Below are positions 1-7,384 of a stretch of 12,731 bases of DNA, in pieces. Source of the stretch: Candidatus Njordarchaeota archaeon. GTDB lineage: Archaea; Asgardarchaeota; Njordarchaeia; Njordarchaeales; JAHKLH01. Under the pieces are notes generated by a model that had not been told where the DNA came from, ran no database searches, and worked only from the letters and a program-made list of their open reading frames with translations. Positions within the stretch are counted from its first letter, which is position 1. Each line of letters opens with the position of its first letter. The DNA lies in assembly GCA_029856635.1 (NCBI GenBank), contig JAHKLH010000025.1, positions 1-12,731 on the forward strand, read 5' to 3'. Made by a program: the position numbers and the translations under genes.

Positions 1-849
1 GTCTATAAGAATCGTTGCATAAATTTTATCAGTAAATGTAACTCCTAGAAATTTACCATGATGAACTTTAAATGCTTCTTTTGGAATCTTAAGAATTTCG
101 GATATCCTTGACTCATCTAAAATGCATTCGCTTCTTGTTAAATTCTTAAGCGAATATATGACTGCATATCTTTTAACTAAGTTCAGGGGATCTACTTTCA
201 CAGTCCCCCTATGTTTTGATGCAATATTAACAATCTTTCTAATCAAGTTCCACGTAGAATCATCAGACATTTGCTTTATTTCTTTCACAATTACCGTCAT
301 CTGAGAATCATCTTTTTTAAAACCAACAAGGTAAAATTTAAAGTCAGGATATGCTAGTTGAAACAGTCTAATTTGCAATATAACATAGTGTGGAATTGGC
401 CCAAAAAGTTCATATGATTTCAACTCATAGGCTTTTTTTAGATTCAAATCCACAAAATCTGGTTGTGCAAATATTCCTAGAATTCCATCGGAACTCTCTA
501 TTAAAATTACCCTAGCCTTTATTCTCTTCTTTTTAATCAAATCTGAATTCAAATAAGCTCTAAACCGCTCAATAAATTGATTCTCTATTTCCTTCAGGTC
601 AATGTCACTAAGAGGAATACGCATTCTTTCACAATTTTTCTTAAGATTTCTTATGAATATTCTTATGGCTTTCTTCTCAAGCGAATCACGCGGGATTTTA
701 TTAATTAAATTTTTATACCTGATGCCTATTTCTAGGATCGTATCATCAAAGGTCTTTCCAAAGAGTTGAGATATGGGATTTATTGCCTTTGAAGGACATA
801 TTAAATGAACAATATCCATTGTTCTAAAAAACTTTATATTCCTTATCAT
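1..849 (-). CDS. PD-(D/E)XK nuclease-superfamily protein (Cas4/RecB-like), C-terminus beyond window
   Basis: The minus strand is open for 283 codons from ATG at 849 to the left edge, so the C-terminus is missing. An in-frame TAA lies seven codons upstream, making 849 the first possible ATG; M11 (819) is an alternative. Residues 125-167 carry a recognisable nuclease core: Asp131 in GIFAQPDFVD, then Glu142-x-Lys144 in AYELKS, then an amphipathic stretch QIRLFQLAY (from Q159), which matches motifs II, III and IV (QxxxY-like) of Cas4/RecB-type metal-dependent nucleases. Family members cut DNA using the D...ExK residues to bind metal. The N-terminal 110 residues are basic and helical-looking and include Cys18 and Cys73, but no clear four-cysteine Fe-S set is visible in the part seen. 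No cas genes or CRISPR repeats are nearby, so a CRISPR role is not supported. The nuclease assignment rests on motifs only. Confidence 0.7.
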   Translation of the reverse strand, partial: MIRNIKFFRTMDIVHLICPSKAINPISQLFGKTFDDTILEIGIRYKNLINKIPRDSLEKKAIRIFIRNLKKNCERMRIPLSDIDLKEIENQFIERFRAYLNSDLIKKKRIKARVILIESSDGILGIFAQPDFVDLNLKKAYELKSYELFGPIPHYVILQIRLFQLAYPDFKFYLVGFKKDDSQMTVIVKEIKQMSDDSTWNLIRKIVNIASKHRGTVKVDPLNLVKRYAVIYSLKNLTRSECILDESRISEILKIPKEAFKVHHGKFLGVTFTDKIYATILID

Positions 850-877
850 TATGGAATCCCTTTTTTAGAAATTGATG

Positions 878-887
878 TATTTTTAAA
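878..887 (-). promoter_or_regulatory. Candidate TATA box for the nuclease-like gene
   Basis: On the minus strand this reads TTTAAAAATA, about 29 bases before the ATG at 849. A start 25 bases downstream would give a very short leader or a leaderless transcript. In an AT-rich spacer such a match can arise by chance. Confidence 0.25.
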
Positions 888-924
888 CTGACTTTAATCA
901 AAGTTTAAATCTCATTACGCACAC

Positions 925-1317
925 GCTCTTATCGACATTTCTACGCTCTCTTGATGAAACTCTAGTTTTGTCTTACTTTATTGCTAAATTGATCTAGTTT
1001 CTAATGATTTTAAAATGTATCACAACTAATTTAATTACAAATTAAATCAAATATTCTAGACATCATAAGTGTAGAAACATCAATAAGAGCATATGCAAAA
1101 AATTCAACATTAATTTTATTACTTCTTGAACACAAAATCAAATTGCTCGCTTTATTTATATTTTTGCACTCATAAGTTTCGAAAATATTTGATTTGTTTT
1201 ATAATCAAATTAGTTGTGCTTTGTACAAAATCATTAGAATTCGCAATCAAATTAACAATAAAAACAAGATAAAACTAGAGTTTCATCAAGAGAGCGCAAA
1301 AATACAAAAAAGAGTCA
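925..1317. repeat. Long nested imperfect inverted repeat (MITE-like or structured element)
   Basis: Most of the 550-base gene-free spacer between the nuclease-like gene and mvhA is one large imperfect palindrome. The outer blocks 945-974 and 1266-1295 are reverse complements at 29 of 30 positions. A second co-linear pair, 1021-1055 and 1184-1218, matches at 31 of 35, with nearly equal spacing in both arms (46 and 47 bases). Similarity is weaker but continues outwards to about 925 and 1317, and inwards towards a centre near 1120. Inside the left arm, 925-944 and 1071-1090 are themselves reverse complements at 17 of 20, so each arm also has terminal inverted repeats. No open reading frame, transposase or clear target-site duplication is visible. 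It could be two head-to-head decayed copies of a small non-autonomous element, a structured RNA, or a cruciform-forming site. Confidence 0.75.
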
Positions 1318-1371
1318 CCAAGAAAATATGTGGAAGTTAACGAATATCCTCAACGGAAATATTATCCATCA

Positions 1372-1400
1372 GAAAAAGCCCCAAAAACTGCAAAATAAGA
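1372..1400 (-). terminator. T-rich termination region after mvhA
   Basis: Directly after the mvhA TAA the minus strand carries three T-tracts (TATTTT, TTTTT, TTTTT) within 29 bases. Runs of U at the 3' end are the typical archaeal termination signal. No hairpin is needed or seen. Confidence 0.4.
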
Positions 1401-2795
1401 TTATCTAACAATTTTCTTAATAATTTCACCCTCGCAATTAACAAAGATTATCTGAAGAGAATATGGATTACTAGCATGAGTTGCGCATGAAATACAAGGA
1501 TCGTATGCTCGAACTAGTGTTTCCATGGCATTGAAGAGAACATCATCAGAGGCTTTTCCAAAGTATTTCTTTGCGATGGATTCTAATGATTTATCCATTA
1601 TTGGAATATTTTGGACAGTCGCCACGATCAAATTTGTCCATGTTATTATTCCATTATCAACTTTGTAATGATGTATTAATAGTCCTCGAGGAGCCTCAAC
1701 GACACCAATAGCATCACCAGAATATCCCCTTTCAAGTTTAACCTTGGTATTCCCACTAGTAATATCATCACTCTCTAACAATTCCTTACTTTTCTCTAAG
1801 CAGTAAAGAATCTCTATAACACGTGCGAGGTGATACAGAAGCGGTGCATGTGGATGTTTTTCAAAGAATTTCTTGAATTCCTTTAAGAATTCATTTGATT
1901 TTGGCGTATCGAATTTATCATTAACGACCAATCTCGCCATAGGACCAACGCGATAAAGTCCTTCAGGAAAACCTAACTGCTTAAGATACGGATATTTTGC
2001 ATAAGAATAATCAACAGAGGTCTCCTCAATATAATCATTATACTTAATACCATCAAACTCAAACTTCTTTCCATCCTTCTGAAGCACACGTACTCTTCCA
2101 TCATAATGTTCAACGAATCCATCTCTCGTTAATGCAACATAGTTCGTAGGAAGATCTCCAAAATTCAAGTCCATTTTCTCCATGAGCTCTATTGTAAAAT
2201 TAACTACTTCTTCAGCCACAGGAATACTTTCTTTTACCGCATTCAGCAAATTTTCTCTCTCTGATGCGGATAGAGGCTTTATTACACCACCAGGTACAGA
2301 ACATATCGGATGAATCTTTCTCCCTCCAACAGTTTCAATGATACTTAATCCCGTTTTAACAAGAAGAAATCCTTTCTTAAAAAGATCAGGATGCTCCTTC
2401 TTGATAGCAAGAATATTCCTCTTTTCCATTGGAGCATCAATACCAAAAACTAAATCAGGAGCACCAAGGACAAAGAAGTGAAGAGCATGAGATTCGGCCA
2501 TTCCACCAAGGTTAAGTAATTGACGCAATTTTCTAGCGGGCTCAGGTATTTCAGCACGATAGTACATATCCGTAGCTTTGGAGGCGCACATATGATGAGC
2601 TGTTGGGCATACTCCGCAAATTCGTGTGGAAATGATTGGGGCGTCATTAATATGGCGTCCAACCATAAATTGCTCAAATCCTCGAAATTCTGTAATGTGT
2701 AGATTAACTGATTTAATTTCTTTTGTTTTATCATCAATAACGACGGTAATCGTCGCGTGGCCTTCAATCCTAGTGACAGTATGTTTAAGTTTCAT
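1401..2795 (-). CDS. mvhA: F420-non-reducing [NiFe] hydrogenase large subunit MvhA (group 3c)
   Basis: This 464-residue protein holds the NiFe site that splits H2. The N-terminal nickel motif RICGVC supplies Cys60 and Cys63 and follows the family's N-terminal RIEGHATI segment. The C-terminal motif DPCISCATH supplies Cys434 and Cys437. A 24-residue tail follows His440, as expected for a precursor that a maturation endopeptidase trims after nickel insertion; no such protease gene is in the window. All four metal ligands are ordinary Cys codons, with no in-frame TGA for selenocysteine. The ATG at 2795 is preceded by a G-rich Shine-Dalgarno-like AAGGGGG (2804-2810) at eight bases. Its partners MvhD and MvhG are encoded about 5.6 kb away on the other strand. 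In the cell the MvhADG complex normally delivers electrons to heterodisulfide reductase for flavin-based bifurcation. The subunit and group assignment are firm; the electron acceptor here is inferred. Confidence 0.95.
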   Translation of the reverse strand: MKLKHTVTRIEGHATITVVIDDKTKEIKSVNLHITEFRGFEQFMVGRHINDAPIISTRICGVCPTAHHMCASKATDMYYRAEIPEPARKLRQLLNLGGMAESHALHFFVLGAPDLVFGIDAPMEKRNILAIKKEHPDLFKKGFLLVKTGLSIIETVGGRKIHPICSVPGGVIKPLSASERENLLNAVKESIPVAEEVVNFTIELMEKMDLNFGDLPTNYVALTRDGFVEHYDGRVRVLQKDGKKFEFDGIKYNDYIEETSVDYSYAKYPYLKQLGFPEGLYRVGPMARLVVNDKFDTPKSNEFLKEFKKFFEKHPHAPLLYHLARVIEILYCLEKSKELLESDDITSGNTKVKLERGYSGDAIGVVEAPRGLLIHHYKVDNGIITWTNLIVATVQNIPIMDKSLESIAKKYFGKASDDVLFNAMETLVRAYDPCISCATHASNPYSLQIIFVNCEGEIIKKIVR

Positions 2796-2829
2796 TTTCA
2801 GAGCCCCCTTGCAATAAATTTTTTATTTT

Positions 2830-2847
2830 TTCTCTAAGTATAGAGAA
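2830..2847 (-). promoter_or_regulatory. Perfect 7-bp inverted repeat at candidate mvhA TATA box
   Basis: On the minus strand TTCTCTATACTTAGAGAA is a perfect 7-bp inverted repeat around a 4-base centre, 35 bases before the mvhA ATG. Its middle, CTATACTTA, sits where a TATA box would give a leader of about 20 bases carrying the AAGGGGG ribosome-binding site. A repressor dimer bound here would block TBP, so this is a candidate operator. The assignment is inferred from position and symmetry only. Confidence 0.35.
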
Positions 2848-3194
2848 TTCAATTTTCTGTCCTCGTGAGAATCATTTTTAATTCAATATTCCTTCCTTGA
2901 TAATCGGTGTTTGATGTCATTCTTAAAAGAATAATGAATATTTAGAACTGATCTCGTGTTTATTGATTGAATATGAAGATAATCTCCCAAATGTGAATTC
3001 CGCATAAAATTTCCAGTACTCTTGCTCATGTTTAAGTTAACCACGAGATGACCAAAACTAGCTTCAAATAATCCATAACATATACAATACTCCAGCAAAA
3101 CTACAGAAAAAATCAGTAATTGTAAGCCTTAATTTGTCGAAAGAGAGCAAATCACAATTTATATCCATAGTATTTGCGATAAATTTTTTAAGGA
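2848..3194. other. Gene-free spacer upstream of mvhA
   Basis: This AT-rich stretch holds no gene I can support. The longest frame, a 71-codon minus frame at 2883-3098, has no recognisable domain and no good ribosome-binding site. A short segment (about 2990-3025) resembles one near 4285-4322, with the shared minus-strand core TTTATGCG. Otherwise I see no RNA gene or repeat. Confidence 0.4.
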
Positions 3195-3320
3195 CTATTT
3201 TGTTCTAATTATTCCTAAAAGAATCACCAGAAGCGATAAGGGAAATGAGCAGAGTATCAAGAAGATGCTATCGCTAAAACTGCGTGAGATGCCATAAATA
3301 GGATAGAATACGAATTGTCT
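3195..3320 (-). pseudogene. Out-of-frame C-terminal membrane helix of the preceding gene
   Basis: This minus-strand frame overlaps and continues past the stop of the 248-residue gene. It reads about 40 residues, ending with a hydrophobic run of roughly 20 residues and the short basic tail IIRTK before TAG at 3195-3197. It has no start codon or ribosome-binding site of its own, so it is best read as the natural 3' end of the gene after an indel, or a sequencing error. The result would be a protein anchored at both ends. Confidence 0.4.
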
Positions 3321-4003
3321 AGTACTACAATCTGAAATGTTGTAGCATAGTGTGTGGGAGAATAGTAGCCATGTGTCTCTTTATAACATAATTCCATAAA
3401 GACCACATATACATTTGAAAAGTGTTTTATCATGCTTTCATTTGGGGTGAGGAATCTACCACTAACATTTAGAAAGAGAAGCGCCATTGGATCTTTATTT
3501 GGCTCATGGATGATGATAGTCCAATTTCCCACGGATACTTTAATAATGTATACGAAGTTTCTTGTTATGTTTATTTTTAGCGTGGTTTCCTCAAGAGAAT
3601 CACAGTAAGCACTATATGTAAGCACTGATTTAAATGCACTCATTGTTCTCTTCCTATACTCCACTTTCTCTATGAAGATTTTGAGTGTCTTGTTGTTGAT
3701 GAATACAGCCGCGATTTCATGAGAAAAGTCTACTTCATTAACTTTTACATATGACTTGCAGTCAACATCATATATTGCGAAAACATTAAATAATGCTTTA
3801 TAATTTATCTCCTCTGCAATTTTAATAGCAGTTTCTTCATCAGGAGATTTAAAGTGTCTTCTAAGGAAAATCCTATAATTCTCGGCGATGAATAATTCAA
3901 TAAGGCTGACGAATCCTAAGATTAAAGCTAACAAGATTGTTAAGAGAAGAATGACATGACGTTTTTTGAATGGAATTTGCATCACCTTATTATTGCCTCG
4001 CAT
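3257..4003 (-). CDS. Unknown membrane-anchored extracytoplasmic protein, probable 3' frameshift
   Basis: I do not recognise this 248-residue protein. After a short basic N-terminus it has one strong hydrophobic helix (residues about 16-40), then a mostly beta-like soluble part with several N-x-S/T sequons (NKT, NIT, NWT, NVS, NES), so the bulk probably faces outside the cell as an N-terminally anchored surface protein. The last 20 or so residues look unlike a natural C-terminus. In another minus-strand frame, the DNA from about 3320 down to a stop at 3195 encodes about 40 residues containing IFFLILCSFPLSLLVILLG followed by a basic tail, a classic C-terminal membrane helix. A single-base indel near 3300-3320 would join the two. 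The gene diverges from the ABC transporter operon. A TATA-like TTTTATCT (4021-4028) is close enough to the ATG to suggest leaderless transcription. Confidence 0.65.
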   Translation of the reverse strand: MRGNNKVMQIPFKKRHVILLLTILLALILGFVSLIELFIAENYRIFLRRHFKSPDEETAIKIAEEINYKALFNVFAIYDVDCKSYVKVNEVDFSHEIAAVFINNKTLKIFIEKVEYRKRTMSAFKSVLTYSAYCDSLEETTLKINITRNFVYIIKVSVGNWTIIIHEPNKDPMALLFLNVSGRFLTPNESMIKHFSNVYVVFMELCYKETHGYYSPTHYATTFQIVVLDNSYSILFMASHAVLAIASS

Positions 4004-4028
4004 GTTATTATTTCTACAAGAGATAAAA

Positions 4029-4516
4029 GGGGAATTTGTTATTCTTGTTTTGTATTTGATTTTCTTATTTCCTGAGTATACAGCATTGTTGTAATTCTAA
4101 GAAACATTTGTTCAATTAGCTATACTCTTTTTAAGACCGTTTATAGGTTCTTATTCAATTATCCTAACTAGTGCTTTTACTGCAAAATTACTGTGTTGCA
4201 ATTTTAATAGATTCCAATATTTATCTGTGATAATTTGACATTTTCTATTGAAGTACCCCACTGAATGATTATTAAACGAGCAAATTCCAAAAGTATAGTT
4301 TCGCATAAAGTTTTCAGTAGTTAGACGTGAAAGTATTGGTTGTAATAATAATCTGATTAAGAAGATCCTGGGTAGGTTCAAATAGAGTGCATTAATCGAG
4401 TAAACATAGAAAATAGGTCATAATTATGTATATTATTCCGCGGAAATATTACCCACACGAGCGGGAATTTAGAATTTTAGTTAAATCTCAACATAATTTC
4501 ACCCGATTCTTCTTGA
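4029..4516. other. Long divergent spacer before the transporter operon
   Basis: About 580 bases separate the unknown membrane gene from the transporter permease. I see no supported gene: a 76-codon minus frame (4151-4381) has no recognisable domain. There is a perfect 10-base palindrome TTCCGCGGAA at 4436-4445, unusual in this AT-rich context, with partly symmetrical flanks (ATTATT/AATATT); it may be a protein-binding site. A segment near 4285-4322 resembles one near 2990-3025. Confidence 0.4.
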
Positions 4517-4538
4517 TTTATATTTGATAATATCAAAT
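4517..4538 (+). promoter_or_regulatory. TATA box overlapped by 17-bp palindrome, transporter operon promoter
   Basis: TTTATATTT (4517-4525) is a good archaeal TATA box. A start about 25 bases downstream would leave a leader of about 35 bases carrying AGGGA (4571-4575), seven bases before the permease ATG. The perfect palindrome ATTTGATAATATCAAAT (4522-4538, 8-bp arms with one central base) overlaps the 3' half of the box. That is the geometry of a repressor operator, so the transporter is probably regulated. The regulator is not encoded in the window. Confidence 0.5.
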
Positions 4539-4582
4539 GATTTTTCTAAGTTTTATTAAAAAGATTACGCAGGGATACTCGT

Positions 4583-7375
4583 ATGAGTATAAGTTTACTC
4601 AAGTATATTATAAAAAGACCGAAAATTATTGCTTTCTCAACAATGGGTATCCTACTCGCTACTGCATTTATCTTTGCTTCGTTTATGATTGGCGATTATG
4701 CCATTGGAGCAAGTGTGATGAAAGAATTGAAGCAGATGAAAATAGACATGATTGCATATGCATCTGGAATAAGAGATCGTAATAAAATTATCAACACGAC
4801 ATTATCAATTGAACATGTGATAGCTTGCGAGCCATTCCTTATTTTTTATTGGTTATTTACGTTGAATAGTACTAAAGGTAATACATCACTCACTGTGCAA
4901 GCGTTATTCATTAATGAGAATTCATCTGTCTTAAGTAGCGTATATGAGATTGTTGGAAGATTACCTAAAGATTATGATGAAGTTGTAATTAGTGATGAAA
5001 TCGCAGAAAATCTTAATGTCGGCATAAACTCAACGATTCTTCTTTGTCTTCATCTGGAAGAGGAAACTGAATTATGTTTAAACATGAGTGTTGTTGGAAT
5101 AGTAACTGGCATAAGCGAGGGAGAGGTTCCATTTGTATCTTTTCCTACAGAATACGAAGATACGATTTTACTTAACTATGATAAGTGGATAGAATTCGCA
5201 TCACAAATATCTGGCAACGTTCAAGTCTCTGAATTTCTCGAGAGTATTGTAAACAACTGCAATTTTGCAATAGTAATTGACAAGGAGAATGTAGTAGATC
5301 CATTGGACATAAGTGGATCTATAGGAAGAGTTATGGCTTTGGAGAGAAAAATAGAGACAGAGATGTCAAAGTATTGTGATAGTGTGTCAATAAACAATCT
5401 GCTAATGTGGAAACTCTACGGTTATGTTGCTGGTTCGTTTATAATTAAGTTAAGATTCTTTGTCACAGCATTCCCAGTTCTTCTCATGGGATGGGTTCTC
5501 GCATTAATGACGAATTGGGTTTTCTTTAGCGAAAGAAGAACAGAGATAGGGCTCCTAAAGGTAAGAGGTGCAACTTCAAGACAAATACTTTTCATTCTCC
5601 TATTTGAGGGAATTCTTGTTGGAGTTTTTGGCGCCATACTTGGAGGATTATTAAGTTATCCTTTAGCAGATGAATTCATTAAAATGAGCTTAGTAGAAAT
5701 ATTCAAAATAGAACCAGTATTAATCTTGAACCGAGTATATTTAACATATCTCTGGATATGCATCATTTTTGGTGTAGTGTTTGGATTCCTTTCTATTTTA
5801 TTCCCCGCAAGAAAAGCAGCAAAAATGCCTGTCAACGAGGCATTGTCTGAACGCATTGGTGCAATTGAGGAGAGAGCATGGAAATCAAAATGGGCATGGA
5901 TTTTTCTAATTATTGGAACATATGGTATCATAGAAAATCTTTTGCATCAATATATATTCATTAGTATTCTTTCTACGGCATTGCGTTCTCACAGTTTCTT
6001 TGCAGTCTTTATTTTAATTCTTATGGGCTTACTTGAAGTCTTTGCAACATACGTTGGACCATTTCTATTTATGTACGTAGTTTCTAAATTTGTAGCATTT
6101 TACGCAAGCAAAGCACGTAAGGTATTCTCCGTAATTGTTAAACCAATAGCTGGAAAGTTCTATCAAGTGGCAATTAGAAACTTTGCTAGAAGACCCGCAC
6201 GAACAGCCAGAGTAGTTCTATTATTAACACTAATGTTTGCAACGATCTTTATTTTCAGCATTTCAACATCAACATCTATTCAAACCTACAAGGTATCTAC
6301 TCAATTCTCCCTTGGAGCAGATATTCGGATTGAAGTTAGAGATATATTCGCATTAAGCAAAGTAAATTGGACAAAACTTGCTAATAATATATCAAGCATT
6401 GAGGGTGTAAATGCTATAACAAGAATTTCATACATTTACAAAGAGGAAACCGAGGGACTCATACACGCATTCTGCATAATCGATTCAACATACTTCAATT
6501 CAACATTCTTTAAAATGCATTACATAGAACAAGTAGAAAATTATTTTCAACGAGCATTCGATAACGGAAGCGAAGTAGCACTAATGAGCGTAAATGGACG
6601 GAAGTTCTACGGCTATAAGATCGGAGATACAGTTCAATTTGAATACGATACGAAGAAGCATTATCTTAGAATAATAGGCTTCGTTAAGTTCCTCCCAGGA
6701 ATAACCACATGGAGCTCAACTCAACTCCGCCAAGTAATATATGTGCTAGTTCCATACAAGCTCCTAAGTGAAAACATTATACCCACGGTAATCCTAATAG
6801 ATGTTAAAGATGAATACAACCAAACTCAAATTGCCGAGAAATTACATGAGTTGTTTGATAATTACGATATAAACGTAGAAATTAGAACCTTCCAGGATGA
6901 AATGCGAAAATACGAAGAAGAAGGATTAACTGCAGCTTTAATCAACTATTTCAGAGTAGAATTTAGCATTGCAATACTCATGGCAGCTGTCGGAATGTCA
7001 TTAATAATGATAATGAATGCTCTAGAAAGAAGAAGAGAAATCGCATTATTGCTTGCCAGAGGTGCTTCAAGAAGAAATATTCTTTCAACATTTCTAGCCG
7101 AGAGCTTCCTAATCACAGTAATTTCCCTGATAATTGCATTCCTTGTTGGAATAGGATTCGCAATCTCATTTTCACTTCCATCATCATTCACATTTGATCC
7201 AATCACTGGCGATTTAGTATTTTATGAACTACCCCCAGAACTTTGCTTAGTAATTGGAATTGAAACAATAGCTTTTGTGTTTTTAGGTATTTTATTATTA
7301 TCAGTTGTATCTGTTTTACCCGCTTATATTGTATCAAAACGTAATATAGCCGAAACATTACGAGTCCATCACTAG
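4583..7375 (+). CDS. ABC transporter permease, double FtsX-domain (MacB/LolCE family)
   Basis: This 930-residue membrane protein is built as a tandem duplication of the FtsX/MacB permease unit. I read about ten membrane helices: near 15-37, 288-312, 336-360, 385-406, 436-455, 472-500, 543-562, 791-812, 836-862 and 886-915. Two large extracytoplasmic domains (about 38-285 and 563-790) follow helices 1 and 7. Each FtsX core shows the same cytoplasmic motif: ERRTEIGLLKVRGATSRQI (318-335) and ERRREIALLLARGASRRNI (815-833), each followed by a helix starting F/A-E. These motifs couple to the ATPase encoded immediately downstream. Bacterial relatives move lipoproteins, macrolides or peptides by mechanotransmission rather than by a classical channel; the substrate here is unknown. 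The start is set by AGGGA at 4571-4575. The stop TAG lies within the ribosome-binding region of the ATPase gene, so the two are co-transcribed and probably translationally coupled. Confidence 0.9.
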   Translation: MSISLLKYIIKRPKIIAFSTMGILLATAFIFASFMIGDYAIGASVMKELKQMKIDMIAYASGIRDRNKIINTTLSIEHVIACEPFLIFYWLFTLNSTKGNTSLTVQALFINENSSVLSSVYEIVGRLPKDYDEVVISDEIAENLNVGINSTILLCLHLEEETELCLNMSVVGIVTGISEGEVPFVSFPTEYEDTILLNYDKWIEFASQISGNVQVSEFLESIVNNCNFAIVIDKENVVDPLDISGSIGRVMALERKIETEMSKYCDSVSINNLLMWKLYGYVAGSFIIKLRFFVTAFPVLLMGWVLALMTNWVFFSERRTEIGLLKVRGATSRQILFILLFEGILVGVFGAILGGLLSYPLADEFIKMSLVEIFKIEPVLILNRVYLTYLWICIIFGVVFGFLSILFPARKAAKMPVNEALSERIGAIEERAWKSKWAWIFLIIGTYGIIENLLHQYIFISILSTALRSHSFFAVFILILMGLLEVFATYVGPFLFMYVVSKFVAFYASKARKVFSVIVKPIAGKFYQVAIRNFARRPARTARVVLLLTLMFATIFIFSISTSTSIQTYKVSTQFSLGADIRIEVRDIFALSKVNWTKLANNISSIEGVNAITRISYIYKEETEGLIHAFCIIDSTYFNSTFFKMHYIEQVENYFQRAFDNGSEVALMSVNGRKFYGYKIGDTVQFEYDTKKHYLRIIGFVKFLPGITTWSSTQLRQVIYVLVPYKLLSENIIPTVILIDVKDEYNQTQIAEKLHELFDNYDINVEIRTFQDEMRKYEEEGLTAALINYFRVEFSIAILMAAVGMSLIMIMNALERRREIALLLARGASRRNILSTFLAESFLITVISLIIAFLVGIGFAISFSLPSSFTFDPITGDLVFYELPPELCLVIGIETIAFVFLGILLLSVVSVLPAYIVSKRNIAETLRVHH

Positions 7376-7384
7376 GTGAGAAAT

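Noticed and set aside
122..304. 60-codon plus-strand frame
   Set aside because: It lies antisense inside the open nuclease-like gene, which has conserved motifs; no ribosome-binding site or domain.
925..1317. CRISPR array
   Set aside because: The repeats are inverted, not direct, with no regular spacer pattern, and no cas genes are present.
2883..3098. 71-codon minus-strand frame upstream of mvhA
   Set aside because: No recognisable domain, no ribosome-binding site, unusual composition; more likely a chance frame in the spacer.
4151..4381. 76-codon minus-strand frame in the divergent spacer
   Set aside because: No family resemblance and no convincing start signal; kept only as a possible remnant because of the short motif shared with 2990-3025.
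4368..4390. tRNA T-loop-like GGTTCAAAT
   Set aside because: The flanking bases do not form the 5-bp T stem and no D arm, anticodon arm or acceptor stem can be drawn around it.
1354..4454. Short direct repeat CGGAAATATTA at 1354 and 4441
   Set aside because: Only 13 of 14 bases match and the flanks differ; expected by chance in AT-rich DNA of this length.
4537..4782. 81-codon plus-strand frame overlapping the permease start
   Set aside because: It overlaps the permease in another frame and starts inside the promoter palindrome; the permease has a good ribosome-binding site and family motifs.
7376..7384. GTG at 7376 as the ATPase start
   Set aside because: This GTG is part of the AGGTGAG ribosome-binding site that fits ATG 7385, whose product begins like LolD-family proteins.
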